Shown here: piece after piece, positions 27,001 to 36,254 of the stretch | Layout: each line of letters starts with the position of its first letter | How positions within the stretch are numbered: the stretch's first letter is position 1 | From: Bog-756 sp963777665 | GTDB lineage: Bacteria > Actinomycetota > Acidimicrobiia > Acidimicrobiales > RAAP-2 | Direction: 5' to 3' | DNA: 64,000 nucleotides | Assembly (NCBI GenBank): GCA_963777665.1 | Contig: CAVZRJ010000008.1 | Coordinates: 62,001-126,000, forward strand | Position numbers and translations under genes: made by a program | The notes under the pieces: generated by a model | Seen by the model: the letters and a program-made list of their open reading frames with translations, nothing else | What the model was told of the DNA's origin: nothing | Database searches by the model: none

Positions 27001-27422
27001 GCAGGCATTGGCAGAGACCAGCGTCGATCGTACCGATGGGAAAGCCCGGAAACGGCCAGCTGTCGTCGTCGGACCGTCGGTGTACGCAGCTCGAGCGAAC
27101 GGGATCGAATCGTCGTGGGCAACCGGGCAGTGCACCTTCCGTGGCCTCCATGAAGCGGACTCTCCCGGGCGCTGAGAGTGGCCGCTCAACGCCCTGAGTG
27201 GTGCGGAACGTTAACTTCCCGCGTCAGGTAAATGAACTCTTCGATACCTTCGCGGTAATGGAGTGAATTCGCTGTTTCTGGGCTTTGTAGCCAGGGCCTG
27301 CCGGGTTATACATACCACTGCGGAACGGTTCCGCTCGGGGCTTCGTGGCGCGCTTGCGATCGATGTTGTCGCAACCGGCTGGTCACGCATGCCACCCGCA
27401 CGAAGGTTGAAAGGCAGATTCC
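27001..27422. other. 422-base non-coding region before the Ig-like surface gene
   Basis: No gene recognised. AT-rich stretches near 27228-27262 (GTAAATGAACTCTTCGATAC) and 27306-27312 are the likely promoter area of the following gene, which has AAAGGCAG as ribosome site. Confidence 0.35.
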
Positions 27423-29422
27423 ATGAGGCGTGTATTTGTGAGTTGTGCGGTCCTGGTGGGACTGCTCACCGCTGGAGCGGTCGCCATTCCCGCAGGGGTT
27501 GCGAGCGCGAGCTCGGCTCCGATCACGGACCCCACCTACGACAGCACTGTCAATGCGACATCTCTCGTGAGCGAGCCCTACCAGGCCGCGGAGATGTCGG
27601 AGATCGGCAACCAGGTCGCGCTCGATCCCTCGAGCACCGGAATTGTGCACACAGTGGTGGTGACGATGGAGGACTGGGCCTGCAAGACCGGCGCCTGGTT
27701 CAACAACGACTGCGCCGGTGGCGGGACCTTCAACCAGCCGATCACCCTCAACCTGTACAACGTGGGTGGGGACGGCGTCTCGGTCGGGTCGCAGATCACG
27801 TCGATCACCCAGACCTTCGCCATTCCCTACCGTCCCGCCGGCGGACAACGCCCACTGCACCGGCACCGATGCGGGCAAGTGGTACGACGGGGTGGCCTGC
27901 CACAATGGCGTCGCCGCCAACGTGACGTTCCAGGTCCCGGACGTGACGGTGCCCACCCACTTCATCTACGGCGTCGCCATGAACAGCAGTGACTACGGCG
28001 CCAACCCGTACTCGACGAATCCCGCGACCATGGCGTCCGACGCGGCGTGCCAGGCCACCGAGCAGGGATGCCCCTACGACAGCCTCAACCTCGGACTCAC
28101 CGCGGATCCGACCAACCTCAGCATCGGTTCGGACGTCATCCCGGGAACGGTCTACTGGAACACGGCCACCGCAGCGAACTACTGCGACGGTGGTACGGGC
28201 GGCGTCGGGACGATGCGGGCCGACCTTCCGTTGGACTATCCGACCAATCCTCCCCAGCAGTCCTGCTGGTCGATCAACGGGACCACCCCGGATCCTAACT
28301 CGTCGAGCAACGTCACGGGGCCGGCTCCGTTCTATGTGCCGGCCGTGCAGTTCAACACCGATGAAGCGACCCAGATCGTATCGGCTGCGAGCACGACCTT
28401 CCGCCAGGGTGTTGCCAACAGCTTCGAGGTGGATGTCAACGGCTACCCGGATCCCTCGTACTCCTACACGGGGACACTTCCGACCGGCGTGACCCTCACC
28501 CCGGCCACCGGGACGGCGTTCACCGGCTCGATCAGCGGAACCGCCTGCCAGACGGGCTCCTTCCCGATCACTCTCACCGCCACCTCGGCTGTGACCGGAT
28601 CGGCCAGCCAGCTCTTCACCCTCAACGTGCTCCCGTCGACCACGATCACCTCGGCCAACAACGCCACCTTCAATCAGACGGTGACGGGAAGCTTCCAGAT
28701 GACCGCGACCGGTGTGCCCATGCACCGCTGGACCAAGACCGGTGCTCTGCCGAACGGCATGACGCTGAGCACCTCCGGCCTGCTCTCGGGCACGCCGACC
28801 AACTACGGGACGTTCCCGATCACGGTGACCGCGACGCCGGTCAACGCCTCCTGCGGGGCACAGACCCAGTCGTTCACCCTGACGGTCATCCCGGCTGCTC
28901 CGAGATTCGCCTCGGGTAACGCGACCACGGCGACCGTGGGGCAGGCGTTCAGCTTCCCGATCACGATGACCGGCACTCCTGCGCCGACTGTCCGGATCTC
29001 CGCTGGCGCTCCGCCGGCCGGCATCCACGTGACCAACACGGGGCCCGGGACCGCGACGTTGTCGGGGACTCCCCCTGCGCACTCGGGTGGGGTGTACCAC
29101 CTGACGCTCACGGCCACCAACTCGTCGGGTACGTTCAGCCAGAGCTTCACCCTGACCGTCGACCAGGCTCCGCTCATCACGAGCTCCGACCACATCTCGG
29201 GCCCGGTCGGCCAGGCCTTCACCTTCACGATCACGACGACGGGGTACCCGAAGCCGGCGATCACGAGTGGCACCTTCCCTCGTTGGTCACACTGACACGA
29301 CAACGGGAACGGAACCGCGACGCTGAAGGGGTACTACCTGGCAGGGTCGCAGTCGTTCCATCCAAGCCAGCAACGGCTCCTCTCCGAACGCCACCCAGGT
29401 GTTCACCATGAGCGGTACCTGA
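27423..29422 (+). CDS. secreted Ig-like (He_PIG type) surface protein, several frameshifts
   Basis: The gene starts MRRVFVSCAVLVGLLTAGAVAI with a signal peptide. A domain of about 230 residues follows (ITDPTYDSTVNATSLVSEPY, later HCTGTDAGKWYDGVACHNG and TVYWNTATAANYCDGGTGG). Then come four or five Ig-like repeats of about 85-95 residues with the pattern ITSA..ATF..G..FSF..TATG.P.PT....GALP.G.TL, as in putative Ig (He_PIG) domains. The frame shifts at about 27830-27840 (a C/G-rich stretch), again near 29276-29300 and once more before about 29365. The final readable residues are SNGSSPNATQVFTMSGT, ending at 29422. It is either a decaying gene or carries consensus errors. Function unknown; a cell-surface role is likely. 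Confidence 0.65.
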
Positions 29423-29477
29423 GCGAGCAGCAGCTGCACAAGCCCGGCGGTTTCTGAGCCTCCGGGACCATCCACAG

Positions 29478-29511
29478 GACCCGGCCCACATCGCATGGTG
29501 TGGGCCGGGTC
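29478..29511 (+). terminator. strong hairpin terminator after the Ig-like gene
   Basis: GACCCGGCCCACA (29478-29490) pairs perfectly with TGTGGGCCGGGTC (29499-29511), a 13-base stem with an 8-base loop, followed by TGTTGG. It lies 55 bases after the inferred stop at 29422, supporting 29422 as the true gene end. Confidence 0.7.
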
Positions 29512-29603
29512 TGTTGGTGGGGCAGGCCGATCGCGCCGTCTATCGTCCTCTCCGCGGGCCCGGTCGCCAGGGCCGATCTACGTCGAGCCCGAGGGAGTGG
29601 ACG

Positions 29604-30187
29604 ATGAACATCGTGGTCAGCAACGTCAAGGGCGGGGTCGGCAAGACGACCACCTCCGTCTACCTGGCGGCCGCAGCGGTGGCGCGGGGGTGGGCCCCGG
29701 TCACCCTGGTCGACGCCGACCGGCAGGCCTCCACGGCCGAGTGGCTCGAGGTGAGCCCGATCGAGGGTGTCGACCTTGTCGAGGCTCCTTCCGAGCGAAC
29801 GGTCAACCGGGCGCTGGCATCCCACGGCGGGCTCGCGGTCGTCGACACCCCCCCGGCGACGAACGGATCGTGCGGGCGGCCATTCAGCAGGCCGACGCCG
29901 TGGTCGTGCCGACCCGTGCTGGCGGGGTGGAGTACTCCCGGGTGGTCGCCACCCTGGAGATGATCGGCAACAGGACACCCCACGGGGTGGTGATCTGCGC
30001 GGCCCGTCTCGGTACCAACGACCTCGACGAGGCGGTGGCCTGGTGGACCGAGTCCGGCGTCCCGATCTGGGGTGTCATCCCCGAGCGGGTGGGGATCGCC
30101 GCCGGCCCCGAGTCGAGGCTCTATCGCGAGGGCCTCGAGGAGTACGGTGCCGTGCTCAAGAAGGCCCTCCGCAAGCGGGCGGCCTGA
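29604..30187 (+). CDS. ParA/MinD-type ATPase, one frameshift
   Basis: Deviant Walker-A ATPase of about 193 residues after joining two frames. It begins MNIVVSNVKGGVGKTTTSVYL (the KGGVGKTT signature lysine), then LVDADRQASTAEWLEV (Walker A' Asp). LAVVDTPP is Walker B, followed after the shift by GDERIVRAAIQQADAVVVPTRAGG and VPIWGVIPERVGIAAGP. The break is in a run of seven C (29848-29854). GGGAG precedes ATG 29604. There is no parB next to it, so it is an orphan ParA-like protein; a role in positioning or plasmid-type partition cannot be decided. Confidence 0.75.
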
Positions 30188-30584
30188 TCAGGCGAGAAGG
30201 TCGTCGGGCCCTGAGGGCACGTCGACCGCGTGCTGGCGGAGCACCTCGATCGGGACGATGTCGAGGGCGCGCTCATGGGTCGAGGCCAGCACGACGTAGG
30301 CGGCAGCATCGTCGTGGTGGGCCCGCAGCCAGTTGACCGCGGTCACGCACCACCGGTCGCCGGGCACCAAGCCCGGGGAACCGGTACCGGGGTATGGGGG
30401 TGCTGAGGTCGTTGCCGATCGAGCGCTGGTGCTCGAGGAACCGCTCGGTGACCACGGCGCAGATGCTGTGGCTGCCGATGTCCTCCGGTCCGGTCGAGCA
30501 GCACCCGTCCCGGTAGAAGCCGGTCAACGGATCGGTGCTGCACGGCTCGAGCTCGCCGCCGAGGACGTTGCGCTCGCTCACCAC
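30188..30584 (-). CDS. DUF2237 family protein, one frameshift
   Basis: Small cytosolic protein of about 131 residues after joining frames. It has the family signature RNVLGGELEPCSTDPLTGFYRDGCCSTGPEDIGSHSICAVVT, then FLEHQRSIGNDLSTPIPRYRFPGL, and in the second frame VPGDRWCVTAVNWLRAHHDDAAAYVVLASTHERALDIVP. The shift is at about 30366-30370 beside a run of four G/C. The function of DUF2237 is not established. Its stop touches the ParA stop (convergent, no gap). Confidence 0.8.
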
Positions 30585-30638
30585 GCCAGTATCGCCGATC
30601 TCGAGGCGTCCAAGGGTCTGCGGTCTGGTCCCGGTCAG

Positions 30639-30893
30639 TCAGTTGAAGCTCTCGACGGCCTGGTCATCGCCGTCATCTCCGTCGGCGACCTCGGAGACCA
30701 GGACCCGATGGCCGTCGACCCGGTCGATCCGCTCGAGCGCGTCGAGATGGCCCCTGCCTGCCCCCCGCCACTTGGCCATCGCCTTGGACTTGGCCTCGCC
30801 GGGATCGACCGCCACCACGAGCACGACCTCGTGGTCCTCCCCCATCCGGCCGCCGTCCAACGGGCCACCCAGGTACGCCGCGTAGAGGTGCAC
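30639..30893 (-). CDS. DUF1543-like protein
   Basis: Protein of 84 residues: MHLYAAYLGGPLDGGRMGEDHEVVLVVAVDPGEAKSKAMAKW, then HLDALERIDRVDGHRVLV. The start and the spacing of LGG, EDHEVV and AK match DUF1543 proteins, whose function is unknown. The GTG start has TACCAT 8 bases before it and no ribosome site, so leaderless translation is likely. Confidence 0.7.
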   Translation of the reverse strand: MHLYAAYLGGPLDGGRMGEDHEVVLVVAVDPGEAKSKAMAKWRGAGRGHLDALERIDRVDGHRVLVSEVADGDDGDDQAVESFN

Positions 30894-30901
30894 GCCAGCC
30901 G

Positions 30902-30907
30902 ATGGTA
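30902..30907 (-). promoter_or_regulatory. leaderless -10 element for the DUF1543-like gene
   Basis: Minus-strand TACCAT, then 8 bases, then GTG 30893. Confidence 0.4.
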
Positions 30908-30953
30908 CCGGGGCGGCCTGGTCACCCGGGGCCCGGCCCGCGGCGACGCGTGC

Positions 30954-31766
30954 TCAGCGCAGCGCGTTCTTGACGAAGTCGTCGGTGCCGTGCCCGACGT
31001 CGAGCGGCGTTCCGCCGTGCCAACTCCCGCGCAGGTGCCGACGGATAGCGTCGTCGCCGTCGGCAGTGCCCCGGGCGGCACCGTGCCACAGGTCGGCGTG
31101 GTGGAAGAGGACATCACCCCGTTCCTGGTAGCGGGCGATCTCGCCGGGCACCCGCTCGAACCCGGGGGGTATGCCGTCGGTGCTGCGCCGGTGGCTCCCG
31201 GGGAGCACCCGCAGGAAGCCGTTGGCCGGCGAGGTCGGATCGAAGTGGACGGTGAAGGCGACCCCGGGCCAGATGTCCAGGTGCGGTCCGGACTGGTGGT
31301 CGGTGTGCCAGCCGATGCGCGAGTAGGCCGACCCCGGATCGGGTCGGGCGTCCTGGTAGACGATCCCGAACTGCTCGTAGTCGAGGAGCCAGACCGAAGG
31401 GCCGAGGAGGGCTCGGGCCACACCGACCAGCACCGGATCGTGCACCATCCGGTGCGCACCGTCCGAGACCTCGGTGGCGAAGCACACGTAGTGGGCGAAG
31501 GGGCGCCCGCCGATGGTTGCGTCGGGATCGTCGAGGACAGCCGTCCCGTGGCGGCCGTCGGTGGCGCCCGCTGCGACGTCTCGCTGCGCGTCGGCCAGCT
31601 CGGTCTCCGCCCCGGCCACCGTCGCCTCGTCGAACACCCCGCGGAGGGTCGCGTACCCGTTGACCTCGAAGAACGGCACCAGATTGTCGATCTCGGCGGC
31701 GGAGAAGACGCCGGGAGCGGCGGGGTGGGCAAGCCGCTGCTCGGTCGGTGTCGGGCCGGTGTCCAC
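30954..31766 (-). CDS. phytanoyl-CoA dioxygenase (PhyH) family protein
   Basis: Fe(II)/2-oxoglutarate oxygenase of 270 residues. The iron-binding His-x-Asp lies in SRIGWHTDHQSGPHLDIWPG, the distal His in VLFHHADLWHGAARGT, and the 2-oxoglutarate Arg in IRRHLRGSW. The cupin-like core ANGFLRVLPGSHRRS is typical of PhyH. Start taken at GTG 31766 because TACGAT lies 7 bases upstream. Substrate unknown; bacterial members hydroxylate diverse secondary metabolites and amino acids. No pathway genes are adjacent. Confidence 0.85.
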   Translation of the reverse strand: MDTGPTPTEQRLAHPAAPGVFSAAEIDNLVPFFEVNGYATLRGVFDEATVAGAETELADAQRDVAAGATDGRHGTAVLDDPDATIGGRPFAHYVCFATEVSDGAHRMVHDPVLVGVARALLGPSVWLLDYEQFGIVYQDARPDPGSAYSRIGWHTDHQSGPHLDIWPGVAFTVHFDPTSPANGFLRVLPGSHRRSTDGIPPGFERVPGEIARYQERGDVLFHHADLWHGAARGTADGDDAIRRHLRGSWHGGTPLDVGHGTDDFVKNALR

Positions 31767-31773
31767 CCCACCG

Positions 31774-31779
31774 ATCGTA
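31774..31779 (-). promoter_or_regulatory. leaderless -10 element for the PhyH-like gene
   Basis: Minus-strand TACGAT, then 7 bases, then GTG 31766; no ribosome site. Confidence 0.45.
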
Positions 31780-32055
31780 GGTCGGGCGTACGACAGAATC
31801 GGAGGGTGACCGCAGCGGCACCCGCGTGGGGAGCCGATGGTCACTCCCCGTGAGCACCGCAGGCGGATTGCGTGGCAGTCCCGGCGGCGATCGGGTGCCG
31901 CCTGTTGCAATCCCCCAGGGCATCCCCTAGGTTTCGCCCTGGTTGGGGAAGCTGCCATGGGACGCTCGGGGGAGCTGCATCAGCCGATCGGCATGTCGGA
32001 ACGGGAGGGGCGGCCCCACACGGGCCAGCGCCGCATGAAGCCTGAGGAGACGCAG

Positions 32056-33909
32056 ATGAGAGCAATTCGACCGTTGACGGTTCGCCTGGCATCGCTCGGC
32101 GGGGCCGTGGCGCTCGCCACCGCCGGACTCGTCGGTGCGTTCGGGCTGGTGGGACCCACCGCTCCGGCCGGCGCCGACACCCCCTCGTTCTCAGGGACCT
32201 GCACCGGCCTGCCGTCGGTCGGGACGGTGTCGTTCACCTCGACGATCACCGGCGCGATCTCGCCCAGCAGCGTCGTGCAGGGTTCCTCTTTCAACCTCTC
32301 CAATTTTGCGTACCACACGAACTTCCCGGGGGCCACGCTGACAGCCGTCGCGGGCAAAACGCTCACTGGCAGCATCGCCGTTCCGATCACCGCGACCGGC
32401 GCCTCCCCGGCCAGCCAGACGGCGACCTTCACCATTCCCCCGACCGTCATCCCGACACCGCCGCCGGCCTTGCTTCCGTTGGTCGCAACCGGATCGGTGG
32501 GCTCGTTCACCGCGGGCTCGTCCGCCACATCGGTCTCGCTGTCCATCGGGACGACCGCAAGCCTGACCATCGCGGTCAACGGCGCCTCCGTCGGCCCCTT
32601 CGGCTGCACCCAGTCGGCTCAGCTGTTGGCGTCGGCCCCTGTCAAGGTGCCGGGGGCGGTCATCAAGACCGTCCTCCCGAACTCCGGTCCGACGAGCGGC
32701 AGCATGGTCAAGATCATCGGATCGAACCTCGTCAACCCGACCTCGATCACCTTCGGCGGAGTGCCGGCCACCCACGTCCACACGCTCACGGCCGACTCGA
32801 TCGAGGTGATGACCCCCCCCGGGACCGCCAGCAGCACCCCGGTCTCCGTGCAGGTGACGACGGCGGCGGGCAAGTCGAACACGGTCTCCTTCACCTACAC
32901 CAACGGACCGGTGGTGACCGGGCTCAGTCCGAGCGCCGGCCCGCCCGGCGGTGGGACCTCGGTGGCGATCACCGGCGTGCAGCTGACCGGGGCCACCGCG
33001 GTGGCCTTCGGCTCGACCGCGGCCTCCTCGTTCAAGGTGAATTCGGCGACCTCGATCACCGCCGTCGCGCCGGCGGGTAGCGGCGTGGTCGACGTGACCG
33101 TGACCGGGCCGGCTGGGACCTCGGTGACCAGCGCACAGGACCGGTTCAGCTACCGGCAGGGTTACTGGCTGGTCGCCTCCGACGGCGGCGTCTTCAACTA
33201 CGGCGCGTCCTCGTTCCTCGGCTCCGCCGGAGCGATCCACCTCAACAAGCCGATCGTGGGCATGGCTTCGACACCCGACGGGGGCGGCTACTGGTTGGTG
33301 GCGTCGGACGGTGGGATCTTCGCCTACGGGGACGCCCCGTTCTTCGGCTCCACCGGCGCGATGCATCTCAACATGCCGATCGTGGGCATGGCACCGTCGC
33401 CGGACGGGTACGGCTACTGGCTGGTCGCCTCGGACGGCGGGATCTTCGCCTTCGGTGACGCCCAGTTCTTCGGCTCCACCGGCAACATCACGCTCAACAA
33501 GCCGATCGTGGGGATGACTGCGACCGCCGACGGTGGCGGTTACTGGATGGTCGCCTCGGACGGCGGGATCTTCGCCTTCGGCCAGGCCGCCTTCCACGGC
33601 TCGGCCGGTGGTCATCCTCTCGCCGCGCCGGTGATGGGGATGACTGCGAGCGCCGACGGGGGCGGCTACTGGCTGGTCGCCTCGAACGGTGCGATCTTGA
33701 ACTACGGCGACGCGACGTTGTACGGCTCGCTTGCAGCGACCCCCCTCATCTCGTCTGTGGCGGGCATGGCCCGGGTCCCCGCCGGTAATGGCTACTGGCT
33801 GGCCACCGGGGACGGCGGCATCTTCAACTTCGGGAGTGCCCCCTTCTACGGATCACTGAGCGGCATCGCCCTCAACCAACCGATCATCGGGATTGCGGCG
33901 GTGTCCTGA
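32056..33909 (+). CDS. secreted protein with two IPT/TIG domains and six C-terminal propeller-type repeats
   Basis: Exported protein of 617 residues. The signal peptide spans about 1-38 (LASLGGAVALATAGLVGAFG, cleavage near AGA-DT), followed by a beta-rich region to about 200. Two IPT/TIG Ig-like domains follow: one starting TVLPNSGPTSGSMVKIIGSN, the next PVVTGLSPSAGPPGGGTSVA. The last 250 residues are six repeats of about 41 residues with consensus GYWLVASDGGIFAFGDA.FFGSTG....LN.PIVGM, degenerating in repeats 5 and 6. No C-terminal anchor is seen. GAGGAGA precedes ATG 32056. The 5' region (31900-31960) can form a long stem, CCCCCAGGGC with GCCCTGG and GGGG, of unknown role. A surface or matrix protein is likely. 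Confidence 0.75.
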   Translation: MRAIRPLTVRLASLGGAVALATAGLVGAFGLVGPTAPAGADTPSFSGTCTGLPSVGTVSFTSTITGAISPSSVVQGSSFNLSNFAYHTNFPGATLTAVAGKTLTGSIAVPITATGASPASQTATFTIPPTVIPTPPPALLPLVATGSVGSFTAGSSATSVSLSIGTTASLTIAVNGASVGPFGCTQSAQLLASAPVKVPGAVIKTVLPNSGPTSGSMVKIIGSNLVNPTSITFGGVPATHVHTLTADSIEVMTPPGTASSTPVSVQVTTAAGKSNTVSFTYTNGPVVTGLSPSAGPPGGGTSVAITGVQLTGATAVAFGSTAASSFKVNSATSITAVAPAGSGVVDVTVTGPAGTSVTSAQDRFSYRQGYWLVASDGGVFNYGASSFLGSAGAIHLNKPIVGMASTPDGGGYWLVASDGGIFAYGDAPFFGSTGAMHLNMPIVGMAPSPDGYGYWLVASDGGIFAFGDAQFFGSTGNITLNKPIVGMTATADGGGYWMVASDGGIFAFGQAAFHGSAGGHPLAAPVMGMTASADGGGYWLVASNGAILNYGDATLYGSLAATPLISSVAGMARVPAGNGYWLATGDGGIFNFGSAPFYGSLSGIALNQPIIGIAAVS

Positions 33910-33924
33910 CCGCACGGTAGGCCC

Positions 33925-33930
33925 TACCAT
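33925..33930 (+). promoter_or_regulatory. leaderless -10 element for ilvD
   Basis: TACCAT, 6 bases, then ATG 33937; no ribosome site between. Confidence 0.45.
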
Positions 33931-33936
33931 GCATCC

Positions 33937-35655
33937 ATGAGCGATCCGACACGGACCGGGGACCCATCCGAGCAGCCCCTCACCGGGATCAAGCCCCGGA
34001 GCCACGAGGTGACCGAGGGGCCGACCCGAGCGCCTGCCCGGGCCATGCTCCGGGCGGTCGGCATGGGGGACGGGGACTGGGACAAGCCCCAGATCGGGGT
34101 GGCCTCCTCCTGGAACGAGGTCACCCCATGCAACCTCCCGCTTGCGCGCCTCGCCCGGCGGGCCAAGGACGGGGTCCGCGCTGCCGGGGGGTTCCCCTTC
34201 GAGTTCGTGACCATCGCGGTCTCGGACGGCATCTCGATGGGTCACGAGGGGATGCGGGCCTCGCTGGTCAGCCGCGAGGTCATTGCCGACTCGGTCGAGA
34301 CGGTCATGCACGCCGAGCGGTTCGACGGCATGGTCACCCTGGCCGGATGCGACAAGTCGCTGCCCGGGATGCTCATGGCGGCGGCCCGCCTCAACCTCCC
34401 GAGCGTGTTCGTCTACGGCGGTTCGATCCTGCCCGGCCGGCTCCGTGACCGCGCCCTCGACATCACCTCGGTCTTCGAGGCGGTCGGGGCCAACGCCGTC
34501 GACGCGCTGAGTGACGAGGAGCTCAGCCTCATCGAGCACAACGCCTGTCCCACCGAGGGATCCTGCGCCGGCATGTTCACGGCCAACACCATGGCCTCGG
34601 TGGCCGAGGCACTCGGGATGTCGCTGCCGGGGAGCTCGTCGGCCCCCGCTGTCGACCGCCGACGCGACGACGACGCGTTCGCCTCGGGGCGGGCGGCGGT
34701 CGAACTGCTGCAGCTCGGGATCCGCCCACGTCAGATCCTGACGACGCACGCCTTCGAGAACGCCATCTCGGTGGTGATGGCCCTCGGAGGATCGACCAAT
34801 GCCGTCCTGCATCTGCTGGCAATCGCCAACGAGGCGCGGGTCGAGCTCGCCCTCGACGACTTCAACAAGATCGCCGCCCGGGTGCCCCATCTGGCGGACA
34901 CCAAGCCGCACGGCAGGTACCACATGTCCGACCTCGACCGGATCGGCGGCGTGCCGGTGGTCCTGGCCGAGCTGCTGGCTGCGGGCCTCCTCCACGGGGA
35001 CTGTCTGACGGTGACCGGCCGGACCATGGCGGACAACCTGGCCGCGCTCGACCCTCCGGCTCCGGACGGGGATGTGGTCCACGCGCTCACCGATCCCGTC
35101 CACTCCCAGGGCGGGATCGCGGTACTGCGCGGGTCGCTCGCCCCCAACGGGGCGGTGGTCAAGGTGGCCGGCATCGATCAGCTCACGTTCGACGGCCCGG
35201 CCCGGGTCTTCGACGGCGAGGACCGGGCCATGGAGGCGATCCTGGCCGGCTCCATCGAGCCGAACACGGTGGTGGTCATCCGCTACGAGGGCCCCAAGGG
35301 TGGTCCGGGGATGCGGGAGATGCTGGCAGTGACCGGTGCGATGAAGGGCGTCGGGCGCGGTGGGGACTGCGCCCTCGTCACCGATGGCCGGTTCTCGGGC
35401 GGCACCCATGGGTTCTGCATCGGACACGTGGCGCCCGAGGCGGTGGCCGGTGGGCCGATCGGCCTGGTCGAGGACGGCGATCGGATCGTGGTCGACGTGG
35501 TCAGCCACTCGATCGACCTGGTGGTCGACGACGCGGAGCTGGACCGCCGTCGTGCGGGGGTCAAGCATCCGGCCCCGCGCTACACGAGCGGTGTCCTGGC
35601 CAAGTTCGCCCGTCTGGTCACCGGGGCCGAGCGCGGTGCGATCACCGAGGCCTGA
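33937..35655 (+). CDS. ilvD: dihydroxy-acid dehydratase
   Basis: Iron-sulfur dehydratase of 572 residues in valine, isoleucine and leucine synthesis; it makes 2-oxo acids from 2,3-dihydroxy acids. Cluster cysteines are visible in WNEVTPCNLPLARLA, TLAGCDKSLPGML and ACPTEGSCAGMFTANTM; GRFSGGTHGFCIGHVAPEA holds the C-terminal active-site serine. Length and motif order are those of the full enzyme. It precedes ilvBNC by about 0.7 kb on the same strand with a PPOX gene between, and appears to have its own promoter. Confidence 0.96.
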   Translation: MSDPTRTGDPSEQPLTGIKPRSHEVTEGPTRAPARAMLRAVGMGDGDWDKPQIGVASSWNEVTPCNLPLARLARRAKDGVRAAGGFPFEFVTIAVSDGISMGHEGMRASLVSREVIADSVETVMHAERFDGMVTLAGCDKSLPGMLMAAARLNLPSVFVYGGSILPGRLRDRALDITSVFEAVGANAVDALSDEELSLIEHNACPTEGSCAGMFTANTMASVAEALGMSLPGSSSAPAVDRRRDDDAFASGRAAVELLQLGIRPRQILTTHAFENAISVVMALGGSTNAVLHLLAIANEARVELALDDFNKIAARVPHLADTKPHGRYHMSDLDRIGGVPVVLAELLAAGLLHGDCLTVTGRTMADNLAALDPPAPDGDVVHALTDPVHSQGGIAVLRGSLAPNGAVVKVAGIDQLTFDGPARVFDGEDRAMEAILAGSIEPNTVVVIRYEGPKGGPGMREMLAVTGAMKGVGRGGDCALVTDGRFSGGTHGFCIGHVAPEAVAGGPIGLVEDGDRIVVDVVSHSIDLVVDDAELDRRRAGVKHPAPRYTSGVLAKFARLVTGAERGAITEA

Positions 35656-35682
35656 AGGGTCCGCGCACCGCCACCGGTCGTC

Positions 35683-36135
35683 GTGACCAACTGGGCGGCC
35701 TTCCGGCACGGCGCTCCCGAACTGGCCGCGATCGCCGAGTCCAGGATGGCCGAGGACGGCCTCGTGCTGGTCGGCACACTGCGGGCCAACGGCTGGCCGC
35801 GGATCAGTCCGGTGGAGCCCTTGATCGTCGACGGTGAGCTGTACCTCGGGATGATGTGGCGGTCGCGCAAGGCGGTCGATCTGCTCGCCGACCCGAGGTG
35901 CGTGGTCCACACGACCGTCAGCGATCGGAACGGCACCGAGGGGGACGTGAAGCTCTACGGCCGGGTCCGGGACGTCACCGACCCAGGCGAACGCGCTCAC
36001 TACGGGGCGGCCCTGGAGGCGGCCATCGGATGGCGGCCGGAGGGGGAGTTCCACCTCTTCGCCCTCGACCTGACCGAGGTCGGCTACTTCGCGGCGATCG
36101 ACGGTGGCCACGACGTGCGCACCTGGCGGCCCTGA
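35683..36135 (+). CDS. pyridoxamine 5'-phosphate oxidase-family (PPOX) protein
   Basis: Split-barrel flavin-binding fold, 150 residues: LVLVGTLRANGWPRISPVEPLIVDGELYLGMMWRSRKAVDLLADPRCVVHT is the conserved core, and DVKLYGRVRDVTDPGER follows. It starts 27 bases after ilvD, so it may be co-transcribed. Catalytic role unknown; it is too short and diverged to be a true PdxH. Confidence 0.78.
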   Translation: MTNWAAFRHGAPELAAIAESRMAEDGLVLVGTLRANGWPRISPVEPLIVDGELYLGMMWRSRKAVDLLADPRCVVHTTVSDRNGTEGDVKLYGRVRDVTDPGERAHYGAALEAAIGWRPEGEFHLFALDLTEVGYFAAIDGGHDVRTWRP

Positions 36136-36203
36136 CTCCGAGCCGCGTCCCGGCCGGCCGACCACTTGTCGAACAGTCCCGGGCATGGCACACTGGAGGG
36201 GTC

Positions 36204-36254
36204 ATGTGTACCGACCCGATCCGCCCCAGCATCACCGAGGTACTCGTGTCGTAG
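36204..36254 (+). CDS. ilvB leader peptide (16 residues)
   Basis: A short frame, MCTDPIRPSITEVLVS, has an excellent ribosome site (GGAGGGG, 3-9 bases before ATG). Its second half is rich in branched-chain codons (ATC, GTA, CTC, GTG; five Ile/Val/Leu in 16 residues, three consecutive). It ends at TAG 36252-36254 and is followed by a stem and a terminator before ilvB. This is the layout of a transcription-attenuation leader, as described for ilvBNC operons of corynebacteria. Confidence 0.7.
   Translation: MCTDPIRPSITEVLVS

Noticed and set aside
27718..27835. A separate gene starting at 27718 in the second frame of the Ig-like protein
   Set aside because: Its first ~40 codons are shadow sequence; meaningful protein begins only after the frameshift near 27835, continuing the upstream frame.
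31880..32050. Cyclic-di-AMP, cyclic-di-GMP or cobalamin riboswitch before the repeat surface protein
   Set aside because: A strong stem is visible, but the conserved core sequences of these classes are not found; left as an unexplained structured leader.
33853..36186. Very long open frames antisense to ilvD, ilvB, the amidase, the FAD oxidoreductase and serC
   Set aside because: Third-position GC keeps the opposite strand open in GC-rich genes; their translations are Arg/His/Gly/Asp-rich without domain motifs, while the sense frames carry full catalytic signatures.
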